Of a stretch of DNA of 64,000 nucleotides, positions 7,709 through 16,525 are shown in pieces. Position 1 is the first letter of the stretch, and the number at the start of each line of letters is the position of its first letter. Source of the DNA: Streptomyces radicis (GTDB taxonomy: Bacteria > Actinomycetota > Actinomycetes > Streptomycetales > Streptomycetaceae). Below the pieces are notes generated by a model. The model ran no database searches. It was not told the origin of the DNA and saw nothing but the letters and a program-made list of their open reading frames with translations. The DNA is taken from contig NZ_RBDY01000013.1 in the NCBI RefSeq assembly GCF_003626575.1, positions 122,584 to 186,583 of the forward strand. The letters are read 5' to 3'. Both the position numbers and the translations under genes were made by a program.

Positions 7709-8643
7709 GGCGTTCCCTGCCCCGTGGCCAGCGCACCGACCACGTGCGCGAGGTCCTCGTCGAGCGGCACGGGCGAGCCCCAGCTCCGCCACTCGCCGCG
7801 CCGCTCCGGCTGGCGCACCGCGTAGAACGAGAGGATGCCGAGCAGGCCCCACAGCTCGAAGTGCGGCACCATGGCCGCGTCATCGGGGCAGAGCCGCTCC
7901 GCCGCGGCCGCAAGGAACGGGCCGCGGGGCGCGCGCCCGCGCAGGTGCGTGGTGATCGCGCCCACGGCGTGCGCGGGCGTGGAGTAGCCGGCGATCGGCA
8001 CGTTGAGGGTGACGATGCGGCGGTCGGGGGTCATGAGGAAGTTCTTCAGGTTGGCGTCGATGGCCACCACGGTGAACGGCGCGGGATGCCGCCGCGCCGC
8101 CGCCGCGAACCCCCCGTCGAGCCACGCGTCGACGGCCAGGCCCACGGGCGTGTCCACATAGAACGGGCGCGCCCGGCCCCAGTAGCGGCGCGCGTAGTGC
8201 TCGACGAACGCCTGATGCGCGTCGTGGACGGGCGCGTCGCGCTTGTAGAGGCCGAACCCCTCGTGCGGGCGCGGCAGCTCGCGGCACGCCAGGACGAACC
8301 GGCACAGGTGGTCGACCAGCTCATCGGTCGTCGGCGCGCGCCGCTCGTCCTGCATGACCGACGCGAGGTCCTCGCCCTCGACATACTCGGAGAAGACCGC
8401 GTCGAACGGGTCGCCGCGCTCCGTCTCGAACACCCGGAGGATCCGCTGGACGGGCAGGAACGAGGCGAGCGTGGCGTTCGACTCCGCCAGGTAGGACAGC
8501 GGGATGTCGGTGTCCGTCACATGCTTGGCCACGACGGTCTCGTCGGCGGACTTCACCAGGAACACCGCGTTGTTCGAGTCGCTCAGCTCGCTGATGTGCG
8601 CGCCGGGGAACTCGGCGGCGAGGAAATCTCGGAACATACGCAT
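7705..8643 (-). CDS. Kinase-fold (aminoglycoside phosphotransferase-like) protein
   Basis: This 312-residue protein is organised like the APH/choline kinase fold. An N-terminal strand carries an invariant-type lysine (ETVVAKHV). A hinge (FSEYVEGEDL) leads to a catalytic-loop-like VAIDANLKNFLM around residue 200, where HxDxxxxN has become IDANLKN, then a strand RIVTLNV. The expected DxD/DFG-like metal residue is not clear, so catalysis may be altered. Related proteins accompany RiPP pathways and cofactor kinases, but no precursor peptide or lanthionine-type enzyme is evident here. The gene runs towards gntR, and its upstream region is shared with the I36 inhibitor gene. Confidence 0.6.
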   Translation of the reverse strand: MRMFRDFLAAEFPGAHISELSDSNNAVFLVKSADETVVAKHVTDTDIPLSYLAESNATLASFLPVQRILRVFETERGDPFDAVFSEYVEGEDLASVMQDERRAPTTDELVDHLCRFVLACRELPRPHEGFGLYKRDAPVHDAHQAFVEHYARRYWGRARPFYVDTPVGLAVDAWLDGGFAAAARRHPAPFTVVAIDANLKNFLMTPDRRIVTLNVPIAGYSTPAHAVGAITTHLRGRAPRGPFLAAAAERLCPDDAAMVPHFELWGLLGILSFYAVRQPERRGEWRSWGSPVPLDEDLAHVVGALATGQGTP

Positions 8644-8845
8644 TCACTCTCCGATCGGGCGCGATGAACTACCCACTGAACAGCGGCGCGTAACGCGACG
8701 ACCGGGGGTGCCAGCGGAAAGCTCGGTGTTGACCCCTGAGGGACACCCGTCATCCCGCGCGGCGCCGCTGACCGACTTTGACTGGGAAGCCGGACGGCGG
8801 GCGGGGCCGGGCGTGACGATGCTGGCCACAGAAGGAGGGAACACC

Positions 8846-9316
8846 TTGCGCTTTCTCCCACGACTCCTGGCGCCCGTGGCGATCGTGATCGCTGCGCTCC
8901 TCGGCTCACTCATGACCGCGACCCCCGCGGCTTCCGCCGCGGCGACCGCTCCGGCCAACATCCCCCTGTCCCTCGGCCCCGGCGAGGCCTCCGGCCTCGA
9001 CGGGGACATCGGCACCGCGGCCTACAGCGACTGTCCCAGCGGCTCCATCTGCTTCTGGTCCGGCGCCAACGGCCAGGGCCTGCGGTGCACGTTCGGCAGG
9101 AACTACCCGGACGTCCTGGCGGCGTGCTCCTGGATGGCCAACGGGGTCATCCCCCACTCGGTGTACAACCGCACCGCGTACCGCTACCACTACTACATGG
9201 ACGCGGACTACGAGACCCGCATCGGCAGCACCGTCGCGGGCGACAGCGGCAACCTCAGCGGCCGTTACCTCGTCGGCTCCCTGTGCCGCCACAACTCCAC
9301 CGGCTGCCCGAACTGA
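8846..9316 (+). CDS. Secreted peptidase inhibitor, family I36
   Basis: This 156-residue secreted protein has a signal peptide at 1-34 (positive start, hydrophobic core, AxA-type end TPAASA). A cysteine-rich domain follows with the family marker CPSGSICFWSGANGQG and further cysteines in CTF, ACSW, SLCR and GCPN. Members resemble the Streptomyces metalloprotease inhibitor SMPI or act as small secreted beta/gamma-crystallin-like proteins. The TTG at 8846 was chosen because a strong GAAGGAGGGA lies just ahead; an in-frame ATG further upstream has no such site. It ends just before a strong terminator hairpin. Confidence 0.8.
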   Translation: MRFLPRLLAPVAIVIAALLGSLMTATPAASAAATAPANIPLSLGPGEASGLDGDIGTAAYSDCPSGSICFWSGANGQGLRCTFGRNYPDVLAACSWMANGVIPHSVYNRTAYRYHYYMDADYETRIGSTVAGDSGNLSGRYLVGSLCRHNSTGCPN

Positions 9317-9338
9317 CCGCCGCGAGAGGCGGCGATCC

Positions 9339-9369
9339 CGGCCGCGCCCGGCATGGCCGGGCGCGGCCG
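9339..9369 (+). terminator. Strong GC hairpin after the I36 gene
   Basis: CGGCCGCGCCCGGC (9339-9352) pairs perfectly with 9356-9369 around an ATG loop, giving a 14-bp stem. There is no T-tract, as is common for actinobacterial terminators. It separates the inhibitor gene from the regulator starting at 9416. Confidence 0.7.
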
Positions 9370-9415
9370 CGGGTAGGGTGACCGCTGGCACCGGACGGGT
9401 CACCGAGGGGAGTGG

Positions 9416-11917
9416 ATGACGTCCTCCGCACGCGACGGCGACGACGGCGCGCCGCCCGAGCCCGACGGCGCCAGGACGGTGGACGACCTGGTGTGCAGGC
9501 TACGGGAGTTGCGCGCCTGGGCGGGCGTGTCGGAACGGGAGGTGCACCGGCGGGTCGGCCGTGCCAGGGCCGCCCGCGGGGTGCCGGAGACGCCCGCCTA
9601 CGACACCGTGCACCGGTGCTTCAGGCCGGGCCGCCGCCGACTCGACGCGGACCTGCTCGCCGACGTCGCCGAGGCGCTGGTGGACGGCGGTGCCGCCAGG
9701 TGGCGGGCGGCCTACGCGCGGGTGGTCGGCGCGTCGGCGGGCGCCGGGGTGGTCACGGTGGCGGGCGCGCCGCCTGACGACCTGCCGGGGTTCACGGGCC
9801 GGGCGGCCGAGTTGGAGGCGCTGCTCGCGCCGGGCGCGGACCCGCGGGTGACGGTGGTCGAGGGCATGGCGGGGGTCGGCAAGACCACCCTGGCCGTGCG
9901 CGCCGTTCACCTGCTGCTGCGGCGCGAACGGTATGGCGCGGTGCTCTGGGTCAACCTCCACGGCCACGCTCCCGACCTGCCACCGGCCGCCCCTGAGGCG
10001 GTGCTCGAGGGGTTCCTCCGGCGGCTCGGGATGTCCGCCGACCGCATCCGGCTGCTCAACGGGGCCGACCGGGCACGGGAGTTCCGCCGCCGGACCGCAG
10101 GGCTGCGCGCCCTGGTGGTGCTCGACGACGCGGGACCGGCGGCGCAGGTGGCGCCGCTGCTGCCCGGCGAGGGCTGCCGGACCCTGGTCACCAGCCGCCA
10201 CCGGCTGACCGGGCTGACCGGCGCCGCGCGGCTGCCGCTCGAGGTGTTCAGCCCCCGGGAGTCGCTCGACCTGCTGCGGAGGACCGCGGGCGCGGAGCGG
10301 GTGGACGCCGACCCGGCGACCGCCGCGCTGATCGCCGACTCGGTCGGCCACCTGCCGCTGGCCCTCGGGGTGGTGGCGAGCCGCGTCAAGGAGCGGTTCG
10401 GCTGGACCCTCGCCGACCACCTGGAGCTGCTCACCGGGCACAGGACCCGGCTGCGCTGCGAGGACAGCGTCGAGCTGGCGCTCCGGCTCTCCTACGAGAG
10501 CCTGACGCCCGACTGCCGGCGGCTGTTCCGGCTGCTGGCCTGCCACCCGGGCCCCGAGGTGGACCCCTGGGCCGCCGCCGCGCTCACCGGGACCGACAGG
10601 GCGACCGCCGCGACCGGCCTCGCCACCCTGCACGCCGCCCATCTGCTGCGCCAACCGGCGCCCCACCGTTACGAGTTCCACGACCTCGTGCGCGTCTACG
10701 CGACCGCCCGCGCCCACGAGCAGGAGCCCGCGCACGCCCGCAGGGCCGCGTTCGACCGGCTGTTGTCCTACCACCGGCACGCCGCCGCGCGGGCGATGGA
10801 CGCGTTCGCGCCCTATGAGCGGCACCGCCGTCCCGCGCCCGGTCCTGGCCGACCCGAGCTGCCCGCGCCGCCCGACCGGCGGGCCGCCGCGGCCTGGCTG
10901 GAGAGCGAGCTTGACGGGCTGATCGCCGCCGCGGTGGCCGCCGCCGAACGGGGCGGCACCGACCACCCCGGCGTGCTCTCGGGGCTGCTCGCCCGCTACC
11001 TCGACACCGCGGGCCACTACCCGGAGGCCGAGGCGCTGCACGGCCTGGCCGCCCGCGACCCCGACCCCGCGACCCGGGCCGTCGCGCTGGCCCGACTCGG
11101 CGCGGTGCACTGGCGGCTGGGCCGCTACCCGCGGGCGGCGGCCAGCTTCGGGGAGGCGCTGACGGGGTTCCGCGCGCTGGGCGACCGGGTGGGCGAGGGC
11201 TGGGTGCTCGGCAACCTGGGCGAGGTGCTCCAGCACCAGGGCCGTTACCCCGAGGCCCGCGACCACTACAACGCGGCGCTGGCCATCGCGCGGGAGCTGG
11301 CCGCGGCGGACGGCGGACGCGAACGGCTGGGCGCGCACGGGGTGTTGTACGAGCCGCTGGGCCGCTACGTGAAGAGGTTCGTCACCGACGCCGAGGCGCT
11401 GGCCATGAACCGGGAGGTCCTGGCCATCGCGCGAACGGTGGGCGACCGGGTCAGCGAGGCCAACGTGCTGGGCAGCATGGGCTCCATCCAGCGGCGGACC
11501 GGGCGTTATCCGGCGGCCATGGCCGCCATCCGCCGGGCGCTCGACGTGGTCCGCGAGATCGGCCACCACAGCGCCGAGGTGGCGCTGCTCAACGAGCTCG
11601 GCACCGCGCGGCGGGTCTCAGGCGGGGCGGCGCGGGCGCGGGAGGCGCTCGAGTGCCACCGGCTTGCCGCCGATCGCGCCGCGGAGCTCGGCGACCGGTA
11701 CGAGCAGGCGCGGGCGCTCGAGGAGACCGGCCACTGCCACCGGCTGCTGGCGGAGCCTGGCGCGGCCCGCGCCGCATGGCGGCGGGCCCTCGAGCTGTTC
11801 GGCGAGCTCGGCACCCCCGAGGCCGCCGAGCTCGCCGCCCGGCTGGCCGATGACCCCGCACCGGCATGTCGACCGCCGGGAGAGGGGCCCGCGGCTCAGG
11901 AGACGTACAGCCAGTAG
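9416..11917 (+). CDS. NB-ARC/TPR regulatory ATPase (AfsR-like, HTH N-terminus)
   Basis: This 833-residue protein has a short HTH-like N-terminal region (residues 20-100, RLRELRAWAGVSEREVHRRV). An NB-ARC domain at about 130-450 has P-loop GMAGVGKTTL, Walker B LVVLDD and the sensor-like TLVTSRHRL. C-terminal tetratricopeptide repeats start near 520 (for example GEGWVLGNLGEVLQHQGRYP). It lacks the full SARP DNA-binding/BTAD pair of AfsR, so it is better called a STAND-type regulator. Such proteins oligomerise on ligand binding and control transcription or defence; the target is unknown. The 3' end overlaps the convergent small secreted-protein gene by 22 bp. Confidence 0.85.
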   Translation: MTSSARDGDDGAPPEPDGARTVDDLVCRLRELRAWAGVSEREVHRRVGRARAARGVPETPAYDTVHRCFRPGRRRLDADLLADVAEALVDGGAARWRAAYARVVGASAGAGVVTVAGAPPDDLPGFTGRAAELEALLAPGADPRVTVVEGMAGVGKTTLAVRAVHLLLRRERYGAVLWVNLHGHAPDLPPAAPEAVLEGFLRRLGMSADRIRLLNGADRAREFRRRTAGLRALVVLDDAGPAAQVAPLLPGEGCRTLVTSRHRLTGLTGAARLPLEVFSPRESLDLLRRTAGAERVDADPATAALIADSVGHLPLALGVVASRVKERFGWTLADHLELLTGHRTRLRCEDSVELALRLSYESLTPDCRRLFRLLACHPGPEVDPWAAAALTGTDRATAATGLATLHAAHLLRQPAPHRYEFHDLVRVYATARAHEQEPAHARRAAFDRLLSYHRHAAARAMDAFAPYERHRRPAPGPGRPELPAPPDRRAAAAWLESELDGLIAAAVAAAERGGTDHPGVLSGLLARYLDTAGHYPEAEALHGLAARDPDPATRAVALARLGAVHWRLGRYPRAAASFGEALTGFRALGDRVGEGWVLGNLGEVLQHQGRYPEARDHYNAALAIARELAAADGGRERLGAHGVLYEPLGRYVKRFVTDAEALAMNREVLAIARTVGDRVSEANVLGSMGSIQRRTGRYPAAMAAIRRALDVVREIGHHSAEVALLNELGTARRVSGGAARAREALECHRLAADRAAELGDRYEQARALEETGHCHRLLAEPGAARAAWRRALELFGELGTPEAAELAARLADDPAPACRPPGEGPAAQETYSQ

Positions 11918-12147
11918 GTGCCAGGGAGGTAGGCGAAGACACAGCGGTAGTCGTTCCACGCACCGGCGTACTGGCCGCGGTACCCGATGATCTCGCACCC
12001 CTGCCAGGTGTCGTGCTCGCTGTGGAACCGCTCCCCGGCGACCGACACGGACGCCGCGCCGTGCGCCTGGGCCGTCGTTCCCGCCGTCCCGGCCACGCTC
12101 AGCGCGAGAGCGGCCACGCCGATGCCGACACGATGGATCGCCTTCAT
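11896..12147 (-). CDS. Small secreted protein, unknown function
   Basis: This 83-residue product has a signal peptide at about 1-28 (LALSVAGTAGTTAQA). The mature part of roughly 50 residues is rich in tyrosine and tryptophan and has two cysteines (QGCEIIG and YRCVFAY) that could form one disulfide. A GGAGGAA ribosome site precedes the ATG. I do not recognise the family. It converges on the NB-ARC/TPR regulator. The 286 bp from here to the SDR start hold no further gene that I can support, only a locally AT-richer stretch around 12300-12370 that may contain the SDR promoter. Confidence 0.6.
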   Translation of the reverse strand: MKAIHRVGIGVAALALSVAGTAGTTAQAHGAASVSVAGERFHSEHDTWQGCEIIGYRGQYAGAWNDYRCVFAYLPGTYWLYVS

Positions 12148-12433
12148 TCTTCCTCCTGTTGGTGCCCCGCGGTTCCAGGGTGGATCGAGGGCTGGGAAGA
12201 GCCTGGCAGCCGGTCCCCCGGCCGTCGCGCGCCTCGGTCAAAGTCGGTCAGGGACGACCGGGGAAGGTCACCGGCCGAGCCGGATCGTCCCGCGAGAGGA
12301 TCGTGCAAGCATCAGCGAGAAAGATTCTACTGTTCGCCCAGGTCAGAGCGATTCAATGGAATCACCGGCTCTCCTGCGGAGCAGGAAAGTGCCGGTCCCA
12401 CCACGGATCCCCCGACCTCGTAAGGACCCCACC

Positions 12434-13183
12434 ATGCAGACGATCCTGATCACCGGCACCTCCTCCGGCTACGGGCGGGCGACCGCGCGCCACTTCCACG
12501 CCCAGGGCTGGAACGTCATCGCCACGATGCGCACACCGCGCCCCGACGTCCTTCCCGAGTCCGACCGGCTCCGCGTCGTCGCGCTCGATGTGACGGAGCC
12601 CGAGAGCATCGCCGCCGCTTTGGAGGCGGCGGGGCCCGTCGACGCCCTGGTCAACAACGCGGGCGTCCCCTCGATCAGCGTGTTCGAGAACACGTCCATG
12701 GGCCATGTGCGGGACGTCTTCGAGACCAACACGTTCGGGGTCATGGCGACGACCCAGGCGGTGCTGCGGCAGTTCCGCGAGCGCGGCTCCGGCGTGGTGG
12801 TCAACGTCACCTCGAGCGTGGTGCTCGGGCACATGCCGCTCTCGGCGGTCTACAAGGCGAGCAAGATGGCCATCGAGGGGTTCACCTCGTCCCTCGCGCT
12901 CGAGCTCGCGCCGTTCGGCGTGCGGGCGAAGACGGTCGAGCCTGGCGCCTGCCTGACGACGAACTTCGCGGCCAGGGCGACGAACGGCGCCTCGGTGGAA
13001 GGGCTTGTCCCCGAGCCCTACGCCGAGTTCGCGAAGAAGGCCATGGAGGCCTTCGCGGGCCAGGACGTCTTCACCCAGGAGAGCGACGTCGCCGAGACCG
13101 TGTGGCGGGCTGTGCACGACACGACCGGCCAACTCCGTTTCCCCGCGGGGCCCGACGCGGTCCAGCTCGCCCAGGCGAGGTGA
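12434..13183 (+). CDS. Short-chain dehydrogenase/reductase
   Basis: This is a 249-residue classical SDR. It has the cofactor motif TGTSSGYG at the N-terminus, NNAG after strand 4, the catalytic serine in VTSSVV, and YKASK with the active-site tyrosine and lysine. No basic residue follows the glycine motif closely, so cofactor preference is open. The substrate cannot be read from sequence. It stands alone, and the bases just after its stop belong to a rearranged antitoxin gene. Confidence 0.9.
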   Translation: MQTILITGTSSGYGRATARHFHAQGWNVIATMRTPRPDVLPESDRLRVVALDVTEPESIAAALEAAGPVDALVNNAGVPSISVFENTSMGHVRDVFETNTFGVMATTQAVLRQFRERGSGVVVNVTSSVVLGHMPLSAVYKASKMAIEGFTSSLALELAPFGVRAKTVEPGACLTTNFAARATNGASVEGLVPEPYAEFAKKAMEAFAGQDVFTQESDVAETVWRAVHDTTGQLRFPAGPDAVQLAQAR

Positions 13184-13185
13184 CC

Positions 13186-13341
13186 GACGTCGGCGCGGAA
13201 GACGTCAAGGGAGATGTCAGGGGCCGTGCGGGACATGGCCGCGAATTCGCCGCGCGGGACGAAGCGCCGACGTCGCCGCAGGGGGATCAGCCAGGACGCC
13301 ACCGCCGATCAGGACCTGGACGACCCCTATGCCCGTTGAGC
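13186..13341. pseudogene. Scrambled Phd/YefM-type antitoxin gene
   Basis: The plus strand immediately before and across the toxin start reads DATADQDLDDPYAR then stop (13285-13341 region), the normal C-terminus of Phd-type antitoxins. The residues that should precede it (LIPLRRRRRFV, then PRGEFAAMSRTAPDISL, then FRADV) are encoded on the minus strand, from about 13284 back to 13186. Flipping 13186-13284 would restore one continuous frame (FRADV joined to DATAD). The N-terminal 35-45 residues of the antitoxin are absent, replaced by the SDR end. Inverted 11-bp sequences, GACGTCGGCGC at 13186 and its complement at 13264, lie within the flipped block and may have helped. No functional antitoxin remains here. 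Confidence 0.7.
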
Positions 13342-13787
13342 ACCGGCAGGGCCTGATCGACACCAACATCATGATCCTGCGCAGGTGGGTGAACCCCGAC
13401 GAGCTGCCTGCCGAGATGGCCATCAGCGCCATCACCCTGGCCGAGCTCTCCGCGGGCCCGCACGAAGTCCGAAGCAACGCGGAGCAGGACGACTACGAGG
13501 AGCACGCCGAGCGCGCCCGGCGCGTGGACATCCTCCAGCGCGCCGAGAACGAGTTCGACCCGATCCCCTTCGACGCGGAGGCGGCCCGCGTCTACGGGAG
13601 AGTCCGCGCGGCGGTCATCGGCACCGGGCGCAAGCCGCGGCGCAGGGTGGCCGACCTGATGATCGCCGCGATCTCCATCGCCGAAGGACTCCCTCTGTTC
13701 ACCACGAATCCCGGCGACTTCACAGGTCTCGACGGCCTGCTCACCGTCGTCCCCGTCACACGCCCCCCGACACCCCGCGACGCCTGA
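13329..13787 (+). CDS. PIN-domain ribonuclease toxin (VapC-type)
   Basis: This 152-residue PIN domain protein starts with IDTNIMI (first acidic residue), has a conserved AELSAG with the second acidic residue, and ends with VADLMIAAISIAEGLPLFTTN, where the third acidic residue and the N-x-D segment (NPGDF) lie. Such toxins cleave tRNA or rRNA and are neutralised by an antitoxin encoded just upstream. The ATG overlaps the antitoxin remnant stop. The toxin frame is intact although its antitoxin is broken, so it may be silent, neutralised in trans, or have weak activity. Confidence 0.85.
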   Translation: MPVEHRQGLIDTNIMILRRWVNPDELPAEMAISAITLAELSAGPHEVRSNAEQDDYEEHAERARRVDILQRAENEFDPIPFDAEAARVYGRVRAAVIGTGRKPRRRVADLMIAAISIAEGLPLFTTNPGDFTGLDGLLTVVPVTRPPTPRDA

Positions 13788-13809
13788 CCCGGCGTTGCCG
13801 TCGCGCGCC

Positions 13810-15471
13810 CTACACCTTGAGCCAGACCGTGGTGTCAGGGGGGAGCGTGTCGGAGGTCAGCGGTCCGGTCGCCAGGACGACCTCTCCCGCGGGGAGCCGA
13901 ACGCCCGCGTCGCCGACGGTGGCCACGACGAGGATGTCGCCGACGCGAAAGGCGATCACCTCGTCGGCGGCGCCTGGCAGTTCGACCCAGTGGAACGTTT
14001 CCGCACCCAGGTTGTGCTTGGTGCGCAGCGCCAGGGCCGCCCGGTACAGCTCGTACGACGAGCCCTCCACGCCGCGCTGCGACTCGACCGCGTAGGGGCC
14101 CCAGTCCGCGGGCTGCGGCAGCCATGTGCGCCCGGTGGGCGAGAAGCCGTACGCGGGCTCCCCGTTCCGCCACGGCAGCGGGACCCGGCAGCCGTCGCGG
14201 CCCGCGGCCCTGCCGCCCGAGCGGGCGAAGATGGGGTCCTGGCGTGCCTCGTCGGGTATCCCGGTGTGCTCGGGCAGCCCGAGCTCCTCGCCCTGGTAGA
14301 GATAGGCGGCTCCGGGGAGCGCCAGCATGACGCCGGTCGCCGCGCGGGCCCGGCGGGCGCCGAGGGCGAGGTCGGGCTGGGGGTCGCGCGGGCCGATGCC
14401 GTCGTCGGTCGGGGTGCCGGTCGGGAGCCCGAACCTGCTGACGTGGCGCACGTCGTCGTGGTTGTTGAGCACCCAGGTCGCCGGTGCGCCCACGGCGCCG
14501 TAGGCGTCAAGGGACTCCTGGATCACCAGGCGCAGGTCGGCGGCCCGGTAGGGGCAGTCGAGGTACTCGAAGTTGAACGCCTGGTGCATCTCGTCGGGGC
14601 GCACATACGCGGCCAGCCGCGACGGGGGCCTGAGGTGCGCCTCGGCGACCAGGACCCGGCCGGGACCGAAGGCGTCGAGCACCGCCCGCCAACGCCGGTA
14701 GATCTCGTGCACGCCCGGCTGGTCGAGCAGCGGGGTGCGGCTGCCGTCCGGCGCGGGGTGCCCGCTGTGCTGGTACTCCACCGGGTGGTCGGGCAGCCCC
14801 TCGGCCTTGACCAGCCCACGGGCGACATCCACCCTGAACCCGTCGACGCCGCGCGCGAGCCAGAACCGCAGGATGTCGTCGAACTCCGCGCGGACCTCTT
14901 CGTTGCCCCAGTCGAAGTCGGGCTGCTTGCTGTCGAACAGGTGCAGATACCACTGCCCCGGCGTGCCGTCGGGCTCGGTGACCCGGGTCCAGGCCGGGCC
15001 GTAGAACGTCGACCGCCAGTTGTTGGGCGGCAGATCCCCGCCGGGTCCGCGGCCCTCGCGGAACATGTACCGCGCGCGCTCGGGGCTGCCCGGCCCCGCG
15101 GCAAGCGCCTCGCGGAACCACGGGTGCTCGTCGGAGCTGTGGTTCGGCACGATGTCCACGATCACCCGCAGCCCGAGCCCGTGCGCCCGGGCGACCAGGG
15201 CGTCGAAGTCGGCGAGGGTGCCGAACAGCGGGTCGACGTCGCGGTAGTCGGACACGTCGTAGCCCGCGTCGGCCTGCGGCGAGCGGTAGAAGGGCGAGAG
15301 CCACACCGCGTCGACGCCCAGGTCGGCGAGGTGGTCGAGGCGGGCGGTGATGCCGCGCAGGTCGCCCATGCCGTCGCCGTCGGAGTCGGCGAAGGACCGC
15401 GGATAGATCTGGTAGATGACGGCGTGCCGCCACCAGTCGGTCGCGGGGACGGGTGGGTGGGCGTGGTTCAT
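13810..15471 (-). CDS. Alpha-glucosidase (GH13)
   Basis: This 553-residue cytoplasmic GH13 enzyme has region I VDIVPNHSS, region II GFRVDVA with the nucleophile aspartate (near residue 213), region III VAEAHL with the acid/base glutamate, and region IV NNHDDVRH with the transition-state aspartate. The N-terminal WWRHAVIYQIYPRSFAD and the overall length match the alpha-glucosidase/oligo-1,6-glucosidase subfamily, not secreted amylases; there is no signal peptide. It is the last gene of a sugar/nucleoside operon, 70 bp after the nucleoside hydrolase, and would release glucose from short alpha-glucosides. The ATG at 15471 fits the domain start. Confidence 0.92.
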   Translation of the reverse strand: MNHAHPPVPATDWWRHAVIYQIYPRSFADSDGDGMGDLRGITARLDHLADLGVDAVWLSPFYRSPQADAGYDVSDYRDVDPLFGTLADFDALVARAHGLGLRVIVDIVPNHSSDEHPWFREALAAGPGSPERARYMFREGRGPGGDLPPNNWRSTFYGPAWTRVTEPDGTPGQWYLHLFDSKQPDFDWGNEEVRAEFDDILRFWLARGVDGFRVDVARGLVKAEGLPDHPVEYQHSGHPAPDGSRTPLLDQPGVHEIYRRWRAVLDAFGPGRVLVAEAHLRPPSRLAAYVRPDEMHQAFNFEYLDCPYRAADLRLVIQESLDAYGAVGAPATWVLNNHDDVRHVSRFGLPTGTPTDDGIGPRDPQPDLALGARRARAATGVMLALPGAAYLYQGEELGLPEHTGIPDEARQDPIFARSGGRAAGRDGCRVPLPWRNGEPAYGFSPTGRTWLPQPADWGPYAVESQRGVEGSSYELYRAALALRTKHNLGAETFHWVELPGAADEVIAFRVGDILVVATVGDAGVRLPAGEVVLATGPLTSDTLPPDTTVWLKV

Positions 15472-15503
15472 GGCGCGGTCCTCGCTGTGCGGGTCGTCAT
15501 GTC

Positions 15504-15535
15504 GGGGATCGGGAAACGGGGATCGGGAAACGGGG
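15504..15535. repeat. Tandem 14-bp direct repeat
   Basis: Two exact copies of GGGGATCGGGAAAC (15504-15517 and 15518-15531) plus the first four bases of a third copy. The repeat lies in the 70-bp spacer between the nucleoside hydrolase and the alpha-glucosidase. Confidence 0.8.
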
Positions 15536-15541
15536 GGCGGC

Positions 15542-16525
15542 TCACAGGGCGCCCACCCGCCGCAGGAAGAGGTCGAGGAAGGCGGGGACGTCCACCGTGT
15601 CCGCGATCTCGCAGTTGGGCTCGGGCGCGTCCCTGGTGCCCAGCAGGTCGGCCACGGTGATGCCCCGGGCGACGCCGTCGGTCGCGACCGCGACATGAGC
15701 CCGCCGCCAACCGATCAGCTCGGGGTGGGTGACGGCCGCGACGGCGAGCGGGTCGTGCAGGTGGAAGCTGTCCCGGGTGGCCGAGCCGGGGTAACGGTGC
15801 CGCAGGGTCTCGATCCACGCCAGCCCGCACTCTCCGGCGAAACGGCCGAAGTCGCCGCCGTGTGACGCCAGTCGGGCCGCCTGATCCCGGCTCATCCGCA
15901 CCTGGTAGGTGACGTCGAGCCCGACGAAGCGCAGCCGCGCTCCCGAGCGCAGCACGATGCGCGCCGCTTCGGGATCGGCCCAGATGTTGAACTCCCCCGG
16001 CACCCTGACGTTGCCCTGGTGACCGGTGAAGTAGCCGCCCATCACGACGATCTCGCGCACGTCGCGGGCGATCCGCGGCTCGAGCAGCATCGCCGTCGCG
16101 ACGTTGGTCAGCGGTCCGATGGCCACCAGGGTGATCTCGCCCGGGCTGGCGGTGATGTGCCGGACGAGCGCCTCGGCGGCGCGCCCCGGCACGGGGCGCC
16201 GGTGGCCGAATCGCTCCAGCACGTCGGCGGCCCGCTCCCGCGGCCGCCATGGATCGGCCAGCGGGCCCGCGGCGCCCCTGACCACGGGGACCTCGCCGTG
16301 CCCAAGACGGTGCAGGAGCTCCACGGCCAGCGCGGTGGCGCTGTCCACGTCGGTGTTGCCGTCGACCGTCGTCACCAGCTCGAGCCGCAGCGCGGGGTCG
16401 GCCACGGCCAGGGCGATCGCGAAGCCGTCGTCGATGTCGCTGCCGGGCGCCCCCATCGCGACATCGGTGTCGAGCACCAGGCGCCGCACTCCGGCGGCGG
16501 AGGGCGCGGGGGCAGGCGGGGTCAT
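15542..16525 (-). CDS. Inosine/uridine-preferring nucleoside hydrolase
   Basis: This 327-residue enzyme has the calcium-binding aspartate cluster in an expanded form: DTDVAMGAPGSDIDDGFA, with a short insertion between DTD and DIDD. Family motifs TLVAIGPLTNVA and EIVVMGG, and an asparagine-containing EFNIWADPEAA, follow. The late histidine HDPLAVA matches the active-site HD of the family. It hydrolyses the N-glycosidic bond of ribonucleosides to ribose and base. The ATG at 16525 overlaps the kinase stop as ATGA. With the ribokinase and ADP-ribosylglycohydrolase it suggests salvage of ribosides. Confidence 0.9.
   Translation of the reverse strand: MTPPAPAPSAAGVRRLVLDTDVAMGAPGSDIDDGFAIALAVADPALRLELVTTVDGNTDVDSATALAVELLHRLGHGEVPVVRGAAGPLADPWRPRERAADVLERFGHRRPVPGRAAEALVRHITASPGEITLVAIGPLTNVATAMLLEPRIARDVREIVVMGGYFTGHQGNVRVPGEFNIWADPEAARIVLRSGARLRFVGLDVTYQVRMSRDQAARLASHGGDFGRFAGECGLAWIETLRHRYPGSATRDSFHLHDPLAVAAVTHPELIGWRRAHVAVATDGVARGITVADLLGTRDAPEPNCEIADTVDVPAFLDLFLRRVGAL

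Noticed and set aside
7358..9316. A lanthipeptide or other RiPP cluster around the kinase-like gene
   Set aside because: No cysteine-containing precursor, cyclase, dehydratase, HopA1-type or YcaO protein is encoded nearby.
9416..11917. A SARP-type pathway activator heading an antibiotic cluster
   Set aside because: The N-terminus lacks the OmpR-like DNA-binding plus BTAD arrangement, and no biosynthetic genes follow.
13018..13302. A minus-strand gene encoding LIPLRRRRRFVPRGEF as an intact antitoxin
   Set aside because: The frame has an in-frame stop just upstream of the homologous part and runs out of homology after FRADV; the rest of the antitoxin is on the opposite strand, so it is a rearranged remnant.
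15504..15535. A CRISPR or REP array
   Set aside because: Only two and a third tandem copies of a 14-bp unit without spacers; a simple direct repeat.
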